Shown: in pieces, positions 1 through 8,710 of the stretch
How the letters are laid out: each line of letters starts with the position of its first letter
How positions within the stretch are numbered: the first letter of the stretch is position 1
Assembly: GCF_000308795.1 (NCBI RefSeq)
Contig: NZ_BAGK01000312.1
Location: 21,747-85,746 of the forward strand
Direction of reading: 5' to 3'
Length of the DNA: 64,000 nucleotides
Origin: Nocardia thailandica NBRC 100428
GTDB lineage: Bacteria; Actinomycetota; Actinomycetes; Mycobacteriales; Mycobacteriaceae
The notes under the pieces: generated by a model
What the model was told of the DNA's origin: nothing
Seen by the model: only the letters and a program-made list of their open reading frames with translations
Databases searched by the model: none
Made by a program: the position numbers and the translations under genes

Positions 1-3000
1 GGTGTGGTGTCGGTGCGGGAGCGTTCGAGGTTGCATTCGACGCAGGCCAGCCCTTCGACGGGTGCTGCGGCGGCCCGGTCGTAGTCCAGCGGGAACCCGG
101 TCGACGCTCTCGTTGGGTCGTCGGGTTCCTCGGATGCTGTGTCTGGGTTGTCGGCGACGTAGGCCTCGGCGATGTCGAGTCCGGCGGCTTCGACCGGGTC
201 GAACTCGGGGCGGGTGCGAGTCGGGTCGAGGTACTCGCGGTGATCGCGGGCAGCGCGGCGGGGGGTGGTTGTCTGGTGTTCGGAGCGTTGATACACGCCG
301 GGGTCGGTGGTGGGTGTGCAGGCGTGGATGAGGTCACGGTGTTGCGGGAATTGTTGTGCCGCCCACTGCAGGCGTGCCTTGGCGACAGGGAAGCTGTAGC
401 GGTAGAGGGTGTCGGCGACCGCGTTCAGCACCGCTTGCTGTGCCTCGGTGAGGGTGGTTTGCAGGTTCTGGAACGCGGTGAAGGCGCTATCGACATGTCC
501 GGACGCGAACATGGCAGCGATCCGATCGAGGTGCTGAACAGCGGGATCGGTTGTGGCTTCGTCCTGGGCAGTCGCTGCCTCAGTGTGTTCGGAGACGCGG
601 TGCAGGCCGGGTTCTGGTGTAGGTTCCGGCTTTGCCGATGGAGGTTGGGGCGCCATATGGATTGTCTGTTCAGGGTCGAATGCAGATGGTTCGGTGGCGA
701 CTGGCTGGTCGTCGGTGGGGGTGTGGTGGACGAGGGTGTCGATGCGCCAGCTGAGTGCGGCGGCGAGTTGATCGGCGCGCAGTGCGGGCGCATCTGCCGG
801 TTGTGCGGCTTGCAGGAGTTCGTAGGCGGTGGCCAGCAGATCCCGCGGGTGCCAGTCGGTGGCGCGTTCGACGGCAGCGACCAGGCGCGGCCAGCCCGCC
901 TGGGCGGCGACCTGGGCGGCGAGGTCGGGGCCGAGGATGTCATCGAGGTCGGCGAGCCAGGGCGGGCGTAGCCGATCCCCATGCGTGGTGTCGAGTGCGG
1001 AAGCCTCCAGTTCCAGGCGCGCCCACAGAGCCGCAGCGGGCATCTCATCGGGCAGGGCCCGTTCGGCCGCGGCGGTGGTGAGCAGGATTTCGATGTCGAG
1101 TCCAGCCTGGGCGGCGAGGTCGATCTTGTCCGCGATCACCGGCCAGTAGACGTCAGCGCTGACGCGGGAGTCGATGCGGTCGCAGACTTCCTGCCACCGG
1201 TGCCGGGGCAGTTTCGGGTCGCCGAGGACCGCGGCGATGCGCGCGTCGAGCACGCATTGGTGGTTCTTCTCGACGGCGGTATGGCGTGGTGGTCCGGTGG
1301 GCCGGTGGTCGCTGTCGGGGATGGCGAGCCCGGCCCGCCACACCGCCACTCCGCTCAACAGGCCCGGGTCGGTGCGGAGCAAGGGCCGCGCCCACACGGG
1401 TGCGGTGGTCGCCGTCCACGCCGCGGTCGCGTCAGTGATCTGACGAGCCAAGGAGGCGATGATGCGTGCCCGGGCGAGTACCGGTGCGCTGATGTCGGCT
1501 GCGACAGTTCCGGCGGGTAGACCGGGTGTCCATGCCAGGGGTCCGGTGCCCGCGGAGTGGGCGCCGGTGGGGTCCAGGCGCCAGTCCAGGACCGCGGCGC
1601 GATCACGGGCAGAGTCGAGCTCGCGTTCTTCGACGGCGGCGCGGAGCTCGTCGGCGGGGTCGGCGCCGGCGAGTGCCAGCAGCGCCAGGTGCTGGCGCAG
1701 GACGGGGTATGCGGGGCTGTCGGTGAGGTTGTCGACGAGTTCATCGGCGAGCTGATCCAGCGTGGCGAGTTGTGGTTCACCGAGCGCGTGTTCGGCGGCC
1801 AGGCCGAGGGTGTCGAGGTAGATGTCGATGGCGGGACCGATGCGCTGGTGCGGGTCGAGAGCATCGCGCAGTTGGGTGTGCGCGGATTTCTGTGCGCCGT
1901 CGCGTTCCAGGATCCGGGTCAGATGCTCGACGGCGGTGCGTGGATAGTGCGCGGGTTCGGTGTAGATGGCGCCCTCTTCGCCGTCCAGCGCGGTGACCAC
2001 GTAGGCGTGGTTGGCGTGCACGCCGCGGGTCATCGCGACGTAGAACTGCTGGCGTGTTTCGCTGCCGGTGAGCGCGACGTGGCAGGTGTCGGCGGTGATT
2101 CCCTGTGCGGAGTCGATCGTCGCCGCATACCCCAAATGCACGTGCGCGCGGACGTAGTCGGCAGGCAGTAGCACGAGTTCACCGGTTGCGCGGCCGTGTG
2201 ATCGGTGCTCGACAGTCAGTGAACCGGCGTCGTGGACGGTGGTGACGGTCCAGGCGTAGCCGTTGCGCACCCAGTCTGTGGTGCCGAACCGGAGGCGGGG
2301 ATCGTTGCGGCGGGTGCGCACGATGTCGCCGACCGAGGCGAGTAGTCCGTCGCGTAGGGCTGCGCTCGGGGCGGATTCGGTGCCGGACTTGGCGAGTCGT
2401 TCAACGCGTGCGCGGGCGTTGAGCTGACCGACCACGTCGTGGCTGCTGGCCAGCATGATGGTGTTGTGGCCGGAGGCGATGTCACGGGCCCAGGCTTGGT
2501 AGGTGTCTTCGTGGATGCTGCCGGTGTGCCCGGCGTGGACGCGGTCGTTGTCGAGGTACCACGCCAACGCCATGGGGTCCCCGTCGCGTATGCCGATGGA
2601 TGCGGTGGCTTCGCCGGTGGAGGCGAAGCGGACCACGTGCGACAGGGTCAGGACTTGTTCGGGGGTGGCGTGAGTCATGTCGGTGTGGGCGCCGCCGGCT
2701 TCGATCGCGGGCAGCTGGCGGTCGTCGCCGAGGCATCGGATCGTTGCGCCGCGGCTGGTGAGGAACTGCAGCAGTTTCAGTCGTTTGGTGTTGCCGAGTT
2801 TGACGTGCTCGTCGACGATCACGAGTGTCTCGGTGTCGATGTCGAGGACCCACTGCGGCAGCGACGGCGGATACTCCCGCGCCAGGGCGAGGTTGTTCGG
2901 TCCGGGGGTGTGGCGGGCGACGACGTCGAGTAGTTTGTCGACGGTTTCGGCACGGGTACCGATGGACTCACCCAGGACAGCCGAGGCCGCGGCGGTCGGT

Positions 3001-4925
3001 GCCAGACCGAGGACTGTTCCACCGCTGGATTGCCAGGCGGTGGTGAGGACTTTCATGGCGGTGGTCTTGCCGGTGCCTGCGGGGGCGTTCGAGGTGTGGA
3101 CGCGCATACCGGAGGTGGCGAAGGCGTCGATGACCGCGGCTTGGCCGGCATTCAACCGCCGATCGGGATGAGCGGTGTTGTAGTCGGCCACTGCGGCCGA
3201 GACCAAGTCGGTGGGCAGGATGCGAGCGCCGGTGGTCAGTGAGAGGGCGATGAGTTCGGCTTCGACGGCGAGTGTGTCGGTGGTGGTGTAGACCTGGGAG
3301 TTCGCGCGGGTGTGTAGCGAGGTGCCGTCGCGGCGGCGCAGATACTGGGGGATCGCGTGCAGGGCCGGTTCTTGGGTGAGGTCTGGATCGCCGCGCGCGA
3401 TCACCGACGGCGCGGCAATGGCAGCGGCGAAGACTCGCTCGGAGACCGTCTGCCACTCGTCGGGTGGGACGAGTCCGCGCAGTTGTCGTTCGGTTTCAGC
3501 GCGTAGGTTGAATTCGCGCCAGGTCGGTCGGCGCTCGGACAGCGCGGTGAGTGTGCGCTGCGCGGTGGTGGTGATGAAGGCCTCGGTCGGGGCGGGCCGG
3601 CTCGTCTGCGGGGGTGTCAAGACCTGGGTGAGGAGGTCGTCGACGGCGTCTTGGCTTCCGAGGACCGTGGCGGCTTGGCGGCGCCAGTGGTCTCGTTGGT
3701 GTCCGTGGGAGCGGGGGAGGTGTTTGTGCGGCCGGGTTTCGAGGGTGGCTTGTTCGGCGAGTTGGTGCATTTCAGCGGGGTCCGGCTCGCGGCCGAACGT
3801 GGTCTGGAAGGCGTGGGTGAGTTGGTCGAGGCGGGTGCTGATCGCGGCACGGCGCTGGGACCAGGCGTCGATGAGTTCGACCGGGACACCGATGATCTCG
3901 CGGATCGCCAGGTCGTGGACGTTGCGGTCACCGCGGTTGGCGAACCGCATCCCGAGGGCGGTTTCGAGGTAGTGCTCGATGCGGGTGTCATAGATTTCCG
4001 ACGCGGTGACCTGGGCTTCATACAGGCTGCGTGAGTCCAGGGTGCGCCACTTGCCGTCGGGGGCGCGGACCTTGTTCGCGATCAGATAGTGCGCGTGCAG
4101 GTCCGGATCGCCGGCACGGGAGTCCCGATGAGTGAACGCGGCCGCCACCATCCCGTCGACATCGACCTGCCGTACACCGTTGCGACCCATCCGCGTGAAC
4201 ACCGCCTGCCCCTCCAGCCAGCGCAGCGCGTCACCGATCGCGCACTGATGCGCGGCCTCGATCCGGGCTGCGATGTCAGGTGGGGCGAGCGCCCACACGA
4301 CCGACACCGACTTCACCGGGCTGAAAGTGATGTCGAACCCGGCCACAGCTACCCGCGCCGGGCGCGAGTTCTTCGCCACCCACCCCGACAGTTCGCGCGC
4401 GTTCAACGGTGCACGACCGTACTCGAGCGTGAACATTCCGGTGGCGACTTCGGTGCGGATTTCTGCTCTTTCCATCGCGGAAATAGCGTCGGTCGGGTCC
4501 CTGTTTCGGGCAACGTTGTAGGCGCGGTAGGCGTCGCGGCACAGGTTGCGGTATTCGGAGGAGGGTGCGTGTTCGGCGAATTTCGCGCCGAGTTTGATCG
4601 CCTTGTCCGCGGCGCGGATGGCCTGGTGGGTGTTGGCGCCGAGCGCGATCTGGGTGTCGATTACGTGGTCGGCGATCGCGTCGGCGTTGGGGTGAATGCC
4701 TTGTCCGAACAGGTTTTCCATCTGCTGCTCGGTGACTTCGTCACCGTCGGTGAGGCCGAGACCGGCCAGGCCGGAGCCTCGCCAGCGTCCTGGTGCTTCG
4801 CCGTAAGCGCTGTAGTAGTCGGCCAGCGAGGACCGGCCACGCGCAGTCGTGTCGTTGGCGGCGATATTGCGCAGATAGTAGAGGTAGCCGTTTCCTGCGG
4901 CGACCTTGTGAATGGTCGCGACCAT
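1..4925 (-). CDS. MobF-family conjugative relaxase-helicase (TraA/TrwC-like), 3' end beyond the window
   Basis: This is a conjugative relaxase fused to an SF1 helicase, which nicks oriT and unwinds the transferred strand. The frame is open for 1641 codons from ATG 4925 to the window edge, with an in-frame TGA two codons upstream of the ATG. The N-terminus has tyrosines at residues 14, 16 and 17 and an ADYYSAYGE / PGRWRGSGL segment typical of actinobacterial MobF proteins. The metal-binding histidine motif HRDSRAGDPDLHAHYLIAN lies near residue 266. Walker A (APAGTGKTT) is near residue 615, a Walker B-like VIVDEH near 703, and the helicase motif FYVAMTRG near 960. A long acidic C-terminal tail follows. 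The Walker B continues HVKLG, which is unlike the usual DEAGM. The gene is last in a minus-strand block with ParB-domain and SSB genes. Family assignment is firm; whether it is still active cannot be judged. Confidence 0.93.
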   Translation of the reverse strand, partial: MVATIHKVAAGNGYLYYLRNIAANDTTARGRSSLADYYSAYGEAPGRWRGSGLAGLGLTDGDEVTEQQMENLFGQGIHPNADAIADHVIDTQIALGANTHQAIRAADKAIKLGAKFAEHAPSSEYRNLCRDAYRAYNVARNRDPTDAISAMERAEIRTEVATGMFTLEYGRAPLNARELSGWVAKNSRPARVAVAGFDITFSPVKSVSVVWALAPPDIAARIEAAHQCAIGDALRWLEGQAVFTRMGRNGVRQVDVDGMVAAAFTHRDSRAGDPDLHAHYLIANKVRAPDGKWRTLDSRSLYEAQVTASEIYDTRIEHYLETALGMRFANRGDRNVHDLAIREIIGVPVELIDAWSQRRAAISTRLDQLTHAFQTTFGREPDPAEMHQLAEQATLETRPHKHLPRSHGHQRDHWRRQAATVLGSQDAVDDLLTQVLTPPQTSRPAPTEAFITTTAQRTLTALSERRPTWREFNLRAETERQLRGLVPPDEWQTVSERVFAAAIAAPSVIARGDPDLTQEPALHAIPQYLRRRDGTSLHTRANSQVYTTTDTLAVEAELIALSLTTGARILPTDLVSAAVADYNTAHPDRRLNAGQAAVIDAFATSGMRVHTSNAPAGTGKTTAMKVLTTAWQSSGGTVLGLAPTAAASAVLGESIGTRAETVDKLLDVVARHTPGPNNLALAREYPPSLPQWVLDIDTETLVIVDEHVKLGNTKRLKLLQFLTSRGATIRCLGDDRQLPAIEAGGAHTDMTHATPEQVLTLSHVVRFASTGEATASIGIRDGDPMALAWYLDNDRVHAGHTGSIHEDTYQAWARDIASGHNTIMLASSHDVVGQLNARARVERLAKSGTESAPSAALRDGLLASVGDIVRTRRNDPRLRFGTTDWVRNGYAWTVTTVHDAGSLTVEHRSHGRATGELVLLPADYVRAHVHLGYAATIDSAQGITADTCHVALTGSETRQQFYVAMTRGVHANHAYVVTALDGEEGAIYTEPAHYPRTAVEHLTRILERDGAQKSAHTQLRDALDPHQRIGPAIDIYLDTLGLAAEHALGEPQLATLDQLADELVDNLTDSPAYPVLRQHLALLALAGADPADELRAAVEERELDSARDRAAVLDWRLDPTGAHSAGTGPLAWTPGLPAGTVAADISAPVLARARIIASLARQITDATAAWTATTAPVWARPLLRTDPGLLSGVAVWRAGLAIPDSDHRPTGPPRHTAVEKNHQCVLDARIAAVLGDPKLPRHRWQEVCDRIDSRVSADVYWPVIADKIDLAAQAGLDIEILLTTAAAERALPDEMPAAALWARLELEASALDTTHGDRLRPPWLADLDDILGPDLAAQVAAQAGWPRLVAAVERATDWHPRDLLATAYELLQAAQPADAPALRADQLAAALSWRIDTLVHHTPTDDQPVATEPSAFDPEQTIHMAPQPPSAKPEPTPEPGLHRVSEHTEAATAQDEATTDPAVQHLDRIAAMFASGHVDSAFTAFQNLQTTLTEAQQAVLNAVADTLYRYSFPVAKARLQWAAQQFPQHRDLIHACTPTTDPGVYQRSEHQTTTPRRAARDHREYLDPTRTRPEFDPVEAAGLDIAEAYVADNPDTASEEPDDPTRASTGFPLDYDRAAAAPVEGLACVECNLERSRTDTT

Positions 4926-4978
4926 GCTTCAATGGAGCGCCTGAAATGGTCTGTAATTCAAGGTGTTCGGCGATATTC

Positions 4979-5680
4979 TCAGGAACGGGTGGGCTGTTTT
5001 CGCTGGTCGTGACGAAACTGGTATCCGAGATGCCAGATGTGTGCTTGTGAAAAGTGAGGGAGGACGGGGGGTTTGGAGGGTGCGGCAATGCGGAGAGGAG
5101 GAGTGGTGAGTTGGTTGGGAGCGGCGGAGCGCGGTGACGAGGCGGGGTGTGGTGGTGGGTGGATCAAGGAGGATGCGTGCGTCAGCGGTGTGGCCTGGCT
5201 GCTGTTGCCGGGTGCGCCGGACTGCCGGGCCTGCGATTCGCCTCGGTCCCCGCGCTGCGGCGCGGGGAACGTCGGCCGGGCGCGGACCGCTGACGTGCAG
5301 CCGCGGAGGTGCAGTGGCGGCGCAACGTGGTGCCATCCGATCGGGTCGCGTAACGGCGGCCCGTCGTTGGCGACGACGTCACCGAACACCCGTGATCGGC
5401 GTTGGCAGAAGTCCCAGCGTGCGGCGAGATGTTCATCGCCGCGGTCGGGGTGATCGTTGAGCGCGGCCAAGACACGTCGCAGAACAACCGCGACGTTTGT
5501 GTCGGTGGAGGCGTGGATGGCGAATCGCTCGACGTGGCGGACACGATCATGCGGTCGATAGCCGAGGAAGGCGGTGTCGTTGTCAGCGACTGAGATGGTG
5601 ACCACGCGGATGTCGGCACGGCGAGTGGCGCGGGAGACGGTGAGAGGCCGGGCACGACGGTGACGGGCACGACGCAGCAC
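4979..5680 (-). CDS. hypothetical protein between the zinc-ribbon protein and the relaxase
   Basis: A 233-aa ORF starts at GTG 5680, four bases after a good Shine-Dalgarno (GGAGGA). The first ~130 residues look like a folded domain (VTISVADNDTAFLGY, HASTDTNVAVVLRRVLAAL, HLAARWDFCQRR) with strong GC bias at third positions. The last ~100 residues are Pro/Ser/Thr-rich and probably disordered, or outside the true coding frame. I do not recognise the family. It lies in the same direction as, and just upstream of, the relaxase, and its stop is 53 bp before the relaxase start, so a transfer-associated role is possible but inferred only from position. Confidence 0.6.
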   Translation of the reverse strand: MLRRARHRRARPLTVSRATRRADIRVVTISVADNDTAFLGYRPHDRVRHVERFAIHASTDTNVAVVLRRVLAALNDHPDRGDEHLAARWDFCQRRSRVFGDVVANDGPPLRDPIGWHHVAPPLHLRGCTSAVRARPTFPAPQRGDRGESQARQSGAPGNSSQATPLTHASSLIHPPPHPASSPRSAAPNQLTTPPLRIAAPSKPPVLPHFSQAHIWHLGYQFRHDQRKQPTRS

Positions 5681-5705
5681 GGGATCCTCCGATCTGAGCG
5701 AAGGG

Positions 5706-5737
5706 CGGGGCGCCGTCCGGGACTGGACGACGCCCCG
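5706..5737 (-). terminator. intercistronic GC hairpin
   Basis: A nearly perfect hairpin, CGGGGCG-C-CGTCC / GGACG-A-CGCCCCG with a 6-nt loop, sits between the stop of the zinc-ribbon gene (5759) and the start of the next gene (5680). There is no T-tract, so it may be an attenuator, an mRNA-stabilising structure or a weak terminator. Confidence 0.45.
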
Positions 5738-5758
5738 CGAACGCGTGGCTCGGAAAAG

Positions 5759-7393
5759 TCAGGCCGCCGCCGCCCGGTTGGCCCGTGTGCTCGGTTGGTA
5801 GAGGCCGAGGTGGACTCGGCACTGGGTGCAGAAGCCATCGTCGTGGACGGGGACGTAGCGGGTGCAGGCTTCGCAACGTCCGCGCCGTTGCCCGGCCGGG
5901 ACCGCTGGTCCGCCTCGCCGCGCAGGGCGCCGCGCGGGTGCGGGTTCACCGGCAGGTTCGTCGAGGAGGAAGTTGCCGTCCGCGTCGTAGCGGGGCGCAC
6001 CGGGCAGATCCTGGTTGGCGCGGAGGAACTGGTCAAGCCCGCGGGCGATCCACTCGGGTGCGCGGCGACGCACTTCATCTATCAACGCGACCGCCGCGGC
6101 GCGGTAGTGGGTGGCCCAGTAGGTGCAGTAGGCGATCGTGAGGTCGGTGGGGGTGAACCCGCCGGGCAGGGTCGGCAGGCCTGGCCGGTCGTCTTCGCGG
6201 CAGTGGTCGCACAGTCCGTCGTCGGAACGCAGCAGCCCGTCGCGGACGTGGACGGGTCGCCGGTCGGCTTCAGCGCGTTCGATGAAGCACACCACACACC
6301 GCCAGCCGTGGGTCGGGGTCATGGCGGTGCGGAAGTCGTCGAGCCCGTTGCCCTGGAACAGGTACTGATTGCGGCGGTCGGCTCGGGACCCGAGCCGGGT
6401 GCGGCGCTCAGCCCAAACTCGGGAGTCCTCCGGGTTCTGCACCCGTTCGCCGGCGAGGGCCCGGTCGTGATCGTGAGCGGCGGCGACATGACCGCAGTAC
6501 TCGTGATCCCAGATCGCATCGATCAGCTCAGCAGACTTCGCCGCCGCCGCGCCAGCTCGGCGTCCGCCAGCAGTGGCGGTGGTGGCACCGGTGAGGCGGA
6601 CACCACGGTCGAGGAGTTCGGCGATGCGCCGGTTCACCCGGTCCCGGTCGTCGATTTCAGTGTCGACATAGAGCGCCTCGGCGACGTAGTCGCGCACGAC
6701 CAGCGGTTCGTGCTCGGCCGGGCGGCGTTTACCCCGCGAGGCGGCGCGGTCGCGGATCTGCTCGGGTGTCAGGCGGGAGGCATCGACCCGGCGTGTGGCG
6801 GGTGCGGACAAGCGCGGCAGCGGGTTGCGCCACACCCGGATGGACTGACGCGGCATCTCCGCGGTGTCGAGTTGGGCGTGCAGGGCGGCGAACTCGTCAG
6901 CGACGCTGGTGCGGTTGGCGCGGGCCCGGTTCTCCAGGACCTGAGCCAACGCGGCATCGGAGTGCGAGTGCAGGCCGGGGTCGGTGTCGGGGACCAGACA
7001 TAGCAGGCGCTCGCGTTCGAGGTCGTCGCCCTGGCTCCAGCGTGCTCGCAGCCGCGTGAGGGCGGCCTCGCGCGGGTAGAGGGTGAAACACTCGACCATG
7101 AAGTCGAGCACGTCCCAGTCGGCGTCGGTCGCCAGGTCCAGCGCGGACCGGAACCTGGCGATCGCGGCGCGGCGGTCACGGGCGAACTCGACCTCGATGG
7201 CGGAGATCGCGTCGAGGAATGCATGTGTGCCTGGGACGGTCGCCGGCTCACTGGCGGGTTCGTCGCCGACGTGGATCGGCTCGGGGTCGGTGGTGATGCC
7301 GGAGGCGGTCATGTCGAGTTCGTGGAGTTCGAGTCCCGGCTTGAGGGTGTAGGTGGTGTTGGGGACGGCGGATGCGGATACGTCGATGGACAC
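5759..7393 (-). CDS. zinc-ribbon protein of unknown function in the conjugation block
   Basis: A 544-aa protein is read from GTG 7393, chosen because AGGAGA lies 6 bp upstream. The frame stays open further 5' (to 7765), but that part would translate a large inverted repeat and has poor composition. Visible features are an acidic N-terminus, an Arg-rich helical middle (ERERLLCLV, SRLTPEQIRDRAASRGKRR), a CVVC...CDHC pair near residues 400-430, and a C-terminal zinc ribbon CEAC...CTQC near 510-530. I do not recognise the family. It lies between SSB and the relaxase, so it may be a plasmid replication or transfer accessory; this is inference. Confidence 0.72.
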   Translation of the reverse strand: MSIDVSASAVPNTTYTLKPGLELHELDMTASGITTDPEPIHVGDEPASEPATVPGTHAFLDAISAIEVEFARDRRAAIARFRSALDLATDADWDVLDFMVECFTLYPREAALTRLRARWSQGDDLERERLLCLVPDTDPGLHSHSDAALAQVLENRARANRTSVADEFAALHAQLDTAEMPRQSIRVWRNPLPRLSAPATRRVDASRLTPEQIRDRAASRGKRRPAEHEPLVVRDYVAEALYVDTEIDDRDRVNRRIAELLDRGVRLTGATTATAGGRRAGAAAAKSAELIDAIWDHEYCGHVAAAHDHDRALAGERVQNPEDSRVWAERRTRLGSRADRRNQYLFQGNGLDDFRTAMTPTHGWRCVVCFIERAEADRRPVHVRDGLLRSDDGLCDHCREDDRPGLPTLPGGFTPTDLTIAYCTYWATHYRAAAVALIDEVRRRAPEWIARGLDQFLRANQDLPGAPRYDADGNFLLDEPAGEPAPARRPARRGGPAVPAGQRRGRCEACTRYVPVHDDGFCTQCRVHLGLYQPSTRANRAAAA

Positions 7394-7481
7394 AGTGGTC
7401 TCCTGACTTCGATGGTGAGGCAAGCTCGGCACCGTGAGCGGGCTGGGACTGCCACGCTCTTCGCGACATAGGGGTGCCGGG

Positions 7482-7685
7482 CTGGGGTGGGCCCAGCCGA
7501 GGGCGTCCGACCAGGTCAGTGGGCGACGCGACGGCAGGAACGCGCCAAAGCGTGCGCGAACGAATTCCTGCCCCAGACCGGCGGACTCGGCTGGGTGGGG
7601 AGGGGAATTCGTTCGTGCCGGGCGCGGGCCTGACGGCGTGGCGCACGCTGGCCTGGTAGCCCTCGAGCGGCTGGGCCCGCCCCAG
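7482..7685. repeat. ~200-bp imperfect inverted repeat upstream of the zinc-ribbon gene
   Basis: The left arm (from 7482, CTGGGGTGGGCCCAGCC) and right arm (ending 7685, GGCTGGGCCCGCCCCAG) are reverse complements with few mismatches. Inside them CGAGGGC pairs with GCCCTCG, AGCGTGCGC (7549-7557) pairs with GCGCACGCT (7641-7649), and there is a perfect 12-bp core CGAACGAATTCC (7557-7568) / GGAATTCGTTCG (7604-7615). It occupies the otherwise non-coding ~410 bp between SSB and the zinc-ribbon gene. An origin of transfer or a replication origin is a reasonable guess near a relaxase and SSB; a decayed palindromic element is the alternative. Confidence 0.75.
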
Positions 7686-7804
7686 CACGGTGCCCCGACC
7701 CACCACCTGCCTGCCCGGCTCGCCAGCCGCGGGCTTCCTGCCTGTGGGAACGGCATGGCCAGCACCGGACCGCTGTATCTCGGAGCCGCAGACTCCGGTG
7801 GCCG

Positions 7805-8365
7805 CTAGAAGGGTGGTTCGCCGCTGATTCCGCTGGTGCCGGCTCCGGTGGTGGCAGGCGCTGCCCAAGGGTCGGCGTCGTCGGTGTCTGCGTGGGCTGC
7901 TTGCGTGTTCCACGGGTCGGTGTTGTTGCCGTGCGCGGTAGGTGCTCCGGCGGCGGGGTTCGTGGTAGGTCGACCGAATCCGCTGTCGGTGCCGGTGCGG
8001 CGGTTGGTGCGTGTGACAGTGGCGGTGGCGTAGCGCAGCGACGGTCCGACTTCGTCGACGTCGAGTTCGACAACGGTGCGTTTGTCGCCGTCGCGGGTCT
8101 GGTAGGTGCGCTGTTTCAAACGGCCGCTGACGATCACGCGCGCGCCCCGGGGCAGTGACTCGGCGATGTTCTCCGCGGCCTCGCGCCAGAGACTGCACCG
8201 CAGGAACAGTGCCTCGCCGTCTTTCCACTCGTTGGTTCTGCGGTCGAAGGAACGCGGCGTGGACGCGACGGTGAAGTTCGCGACCGCATCGCCGGCCGGG
8301 GTGAATCTGAGCTCGGGGTCGGCGGTGAGATTGCCGATGATTGTCACGCTGGTATCGCCTGCCAT
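7805..8365 (-). CDS. ssb: single-stranded DNA-binding protein
   Basis: A 186-aa SSB that coats single-stranded DNA during replication or after conjugative transfer. The start is ATG 8365 with AGAGGATG upstream; the frame is open further 5' but the family begins here (MAGDTSVTIIGNLTADPELRF). The OB fold covers residues ~1-110, with TPAGDAVANFTVAST, LFLRCSLWREAAENIAESL and GARVIVSGRLKQRTYQTRDG. A Gly/Thr/Asp-rich linker follows and the protein ends in GISGEPPF, the acidic-aromatic tip that recruits partner proteins. The intact tip suggests it is functional. It is probably the plasmid or ICE copy rather than the chromosomal one, given its neighbours. Confidence 0.95.
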   Translation of the reverse strand: MAGDTSVTIIGNLTADPELRFTPAGDAVANFTVASTPRSFDRRTNEWKDGEALFLRCSLWREAAENIAESLPRGARVIVSGRLKQRTYQTRDGDKRTVVELDVDEVGPSLRYATATVTRTNRRTGTDSGFGRPTTNPAAGAPTAHGNNTDPWNTQAAHADTDDADPWAAPATTGAGTSGISGEPPF

Positions 8366-8423
8366 GAGCATCCTCTGGGGGGTCGAAGCACGGATGATGG
8401 GCACGGGGCCGGCCGATGTGCGG

Positions 8424-8543
8424 TCAGCTGTCGGTGGGGAAACCGCCCATGCTGGGTGGGGCGGGTGGCTGTCTGTCGTCGGTGGGCATCCCGCTGCCGC
8501 TAGATCCGCAAGTCCCCTGGTGGTCTCCGTGGCCGGATTCCAT
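8424..8543 (-). CDS. 39-aa coupled small ORF upstream of ssb
   Basis: The ATG overlaps the stop of the preceding 46-aa ORF by one base (TGATG), which suggests translational coupling. The product begins MESGHGDHQGTCGS, is hydrophilic, and has Gly/Pro-rich stretches (PPAPPSMGGF). It has no recognisable domain. It is too short to be certain; the arrangement is the main support. Confidence 0.4.
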   Translation of the reverse strand: MESGHGDHQGTCGSSGSGMPTDDRQPPAPPSMGGFPTDS

Positions 8544-8683
8544 CAGAGCTCGTTGTCGGTCCGGCTTTCGAGAGTCGGAAAGGTCGAACCGACCGTCCAG
8601 TGCAGCGTCACAGTGGCGTTCTCGATTTCGCGGGCTACGGCGGAGAGGCGGTCCGGTTCGTCCCCTTCGATCCGGACCGCCAA
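8543..8683 (-). CDS. 46-aa small protein just downstream of the ParB-domain gene
   Basis: A TTG start at 8683 lies downstream of a strong AGGAGG, 28 bp after the ParB-domain gene stop. The translation MAVRIEGDEPDRLSAVAREI ... TVTLHWTVGSTF is well-formed, with no rare-codon pattern, and GC-rich third positions. It ends at TGA 8543, overlapping the next ORF. It is probably a real small protein of the plasmid maintenance operon; function unknown. Confidence 0.6.
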   Translation of the reverse strand: MAVRIEGDEPDRLSAVAREIENATVTLHWTVGSTFPTLESRTDNEL

Positions 8684-8710
8684 ATAGGTGGCCCTCCTGA
8701 TGATTTGGTC

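Noticed and set aside
240..5012. Long plus-strand open frames opposite the relaxase (for example 240-971, 1557-2171, 4089-5012)
   Set aside because: They are GC-driven shadows. The minus-strand frame is continuous for 1641 codons with clear relaxase and helicase motifs.
5182..6078. 298-codon minus frame over the zinc-ribbon gene and its downstream neighbour
   Set aside because: Ser/Thr/Pro/Arg-rich shadow. The other minus frames have start signals and motifs.
7394..7765. 5' extension of the zinc-ribbon gene
   Set aside because: It would translate the large inverted repeat. GTG 7393 has a proper ribosome-binding site.
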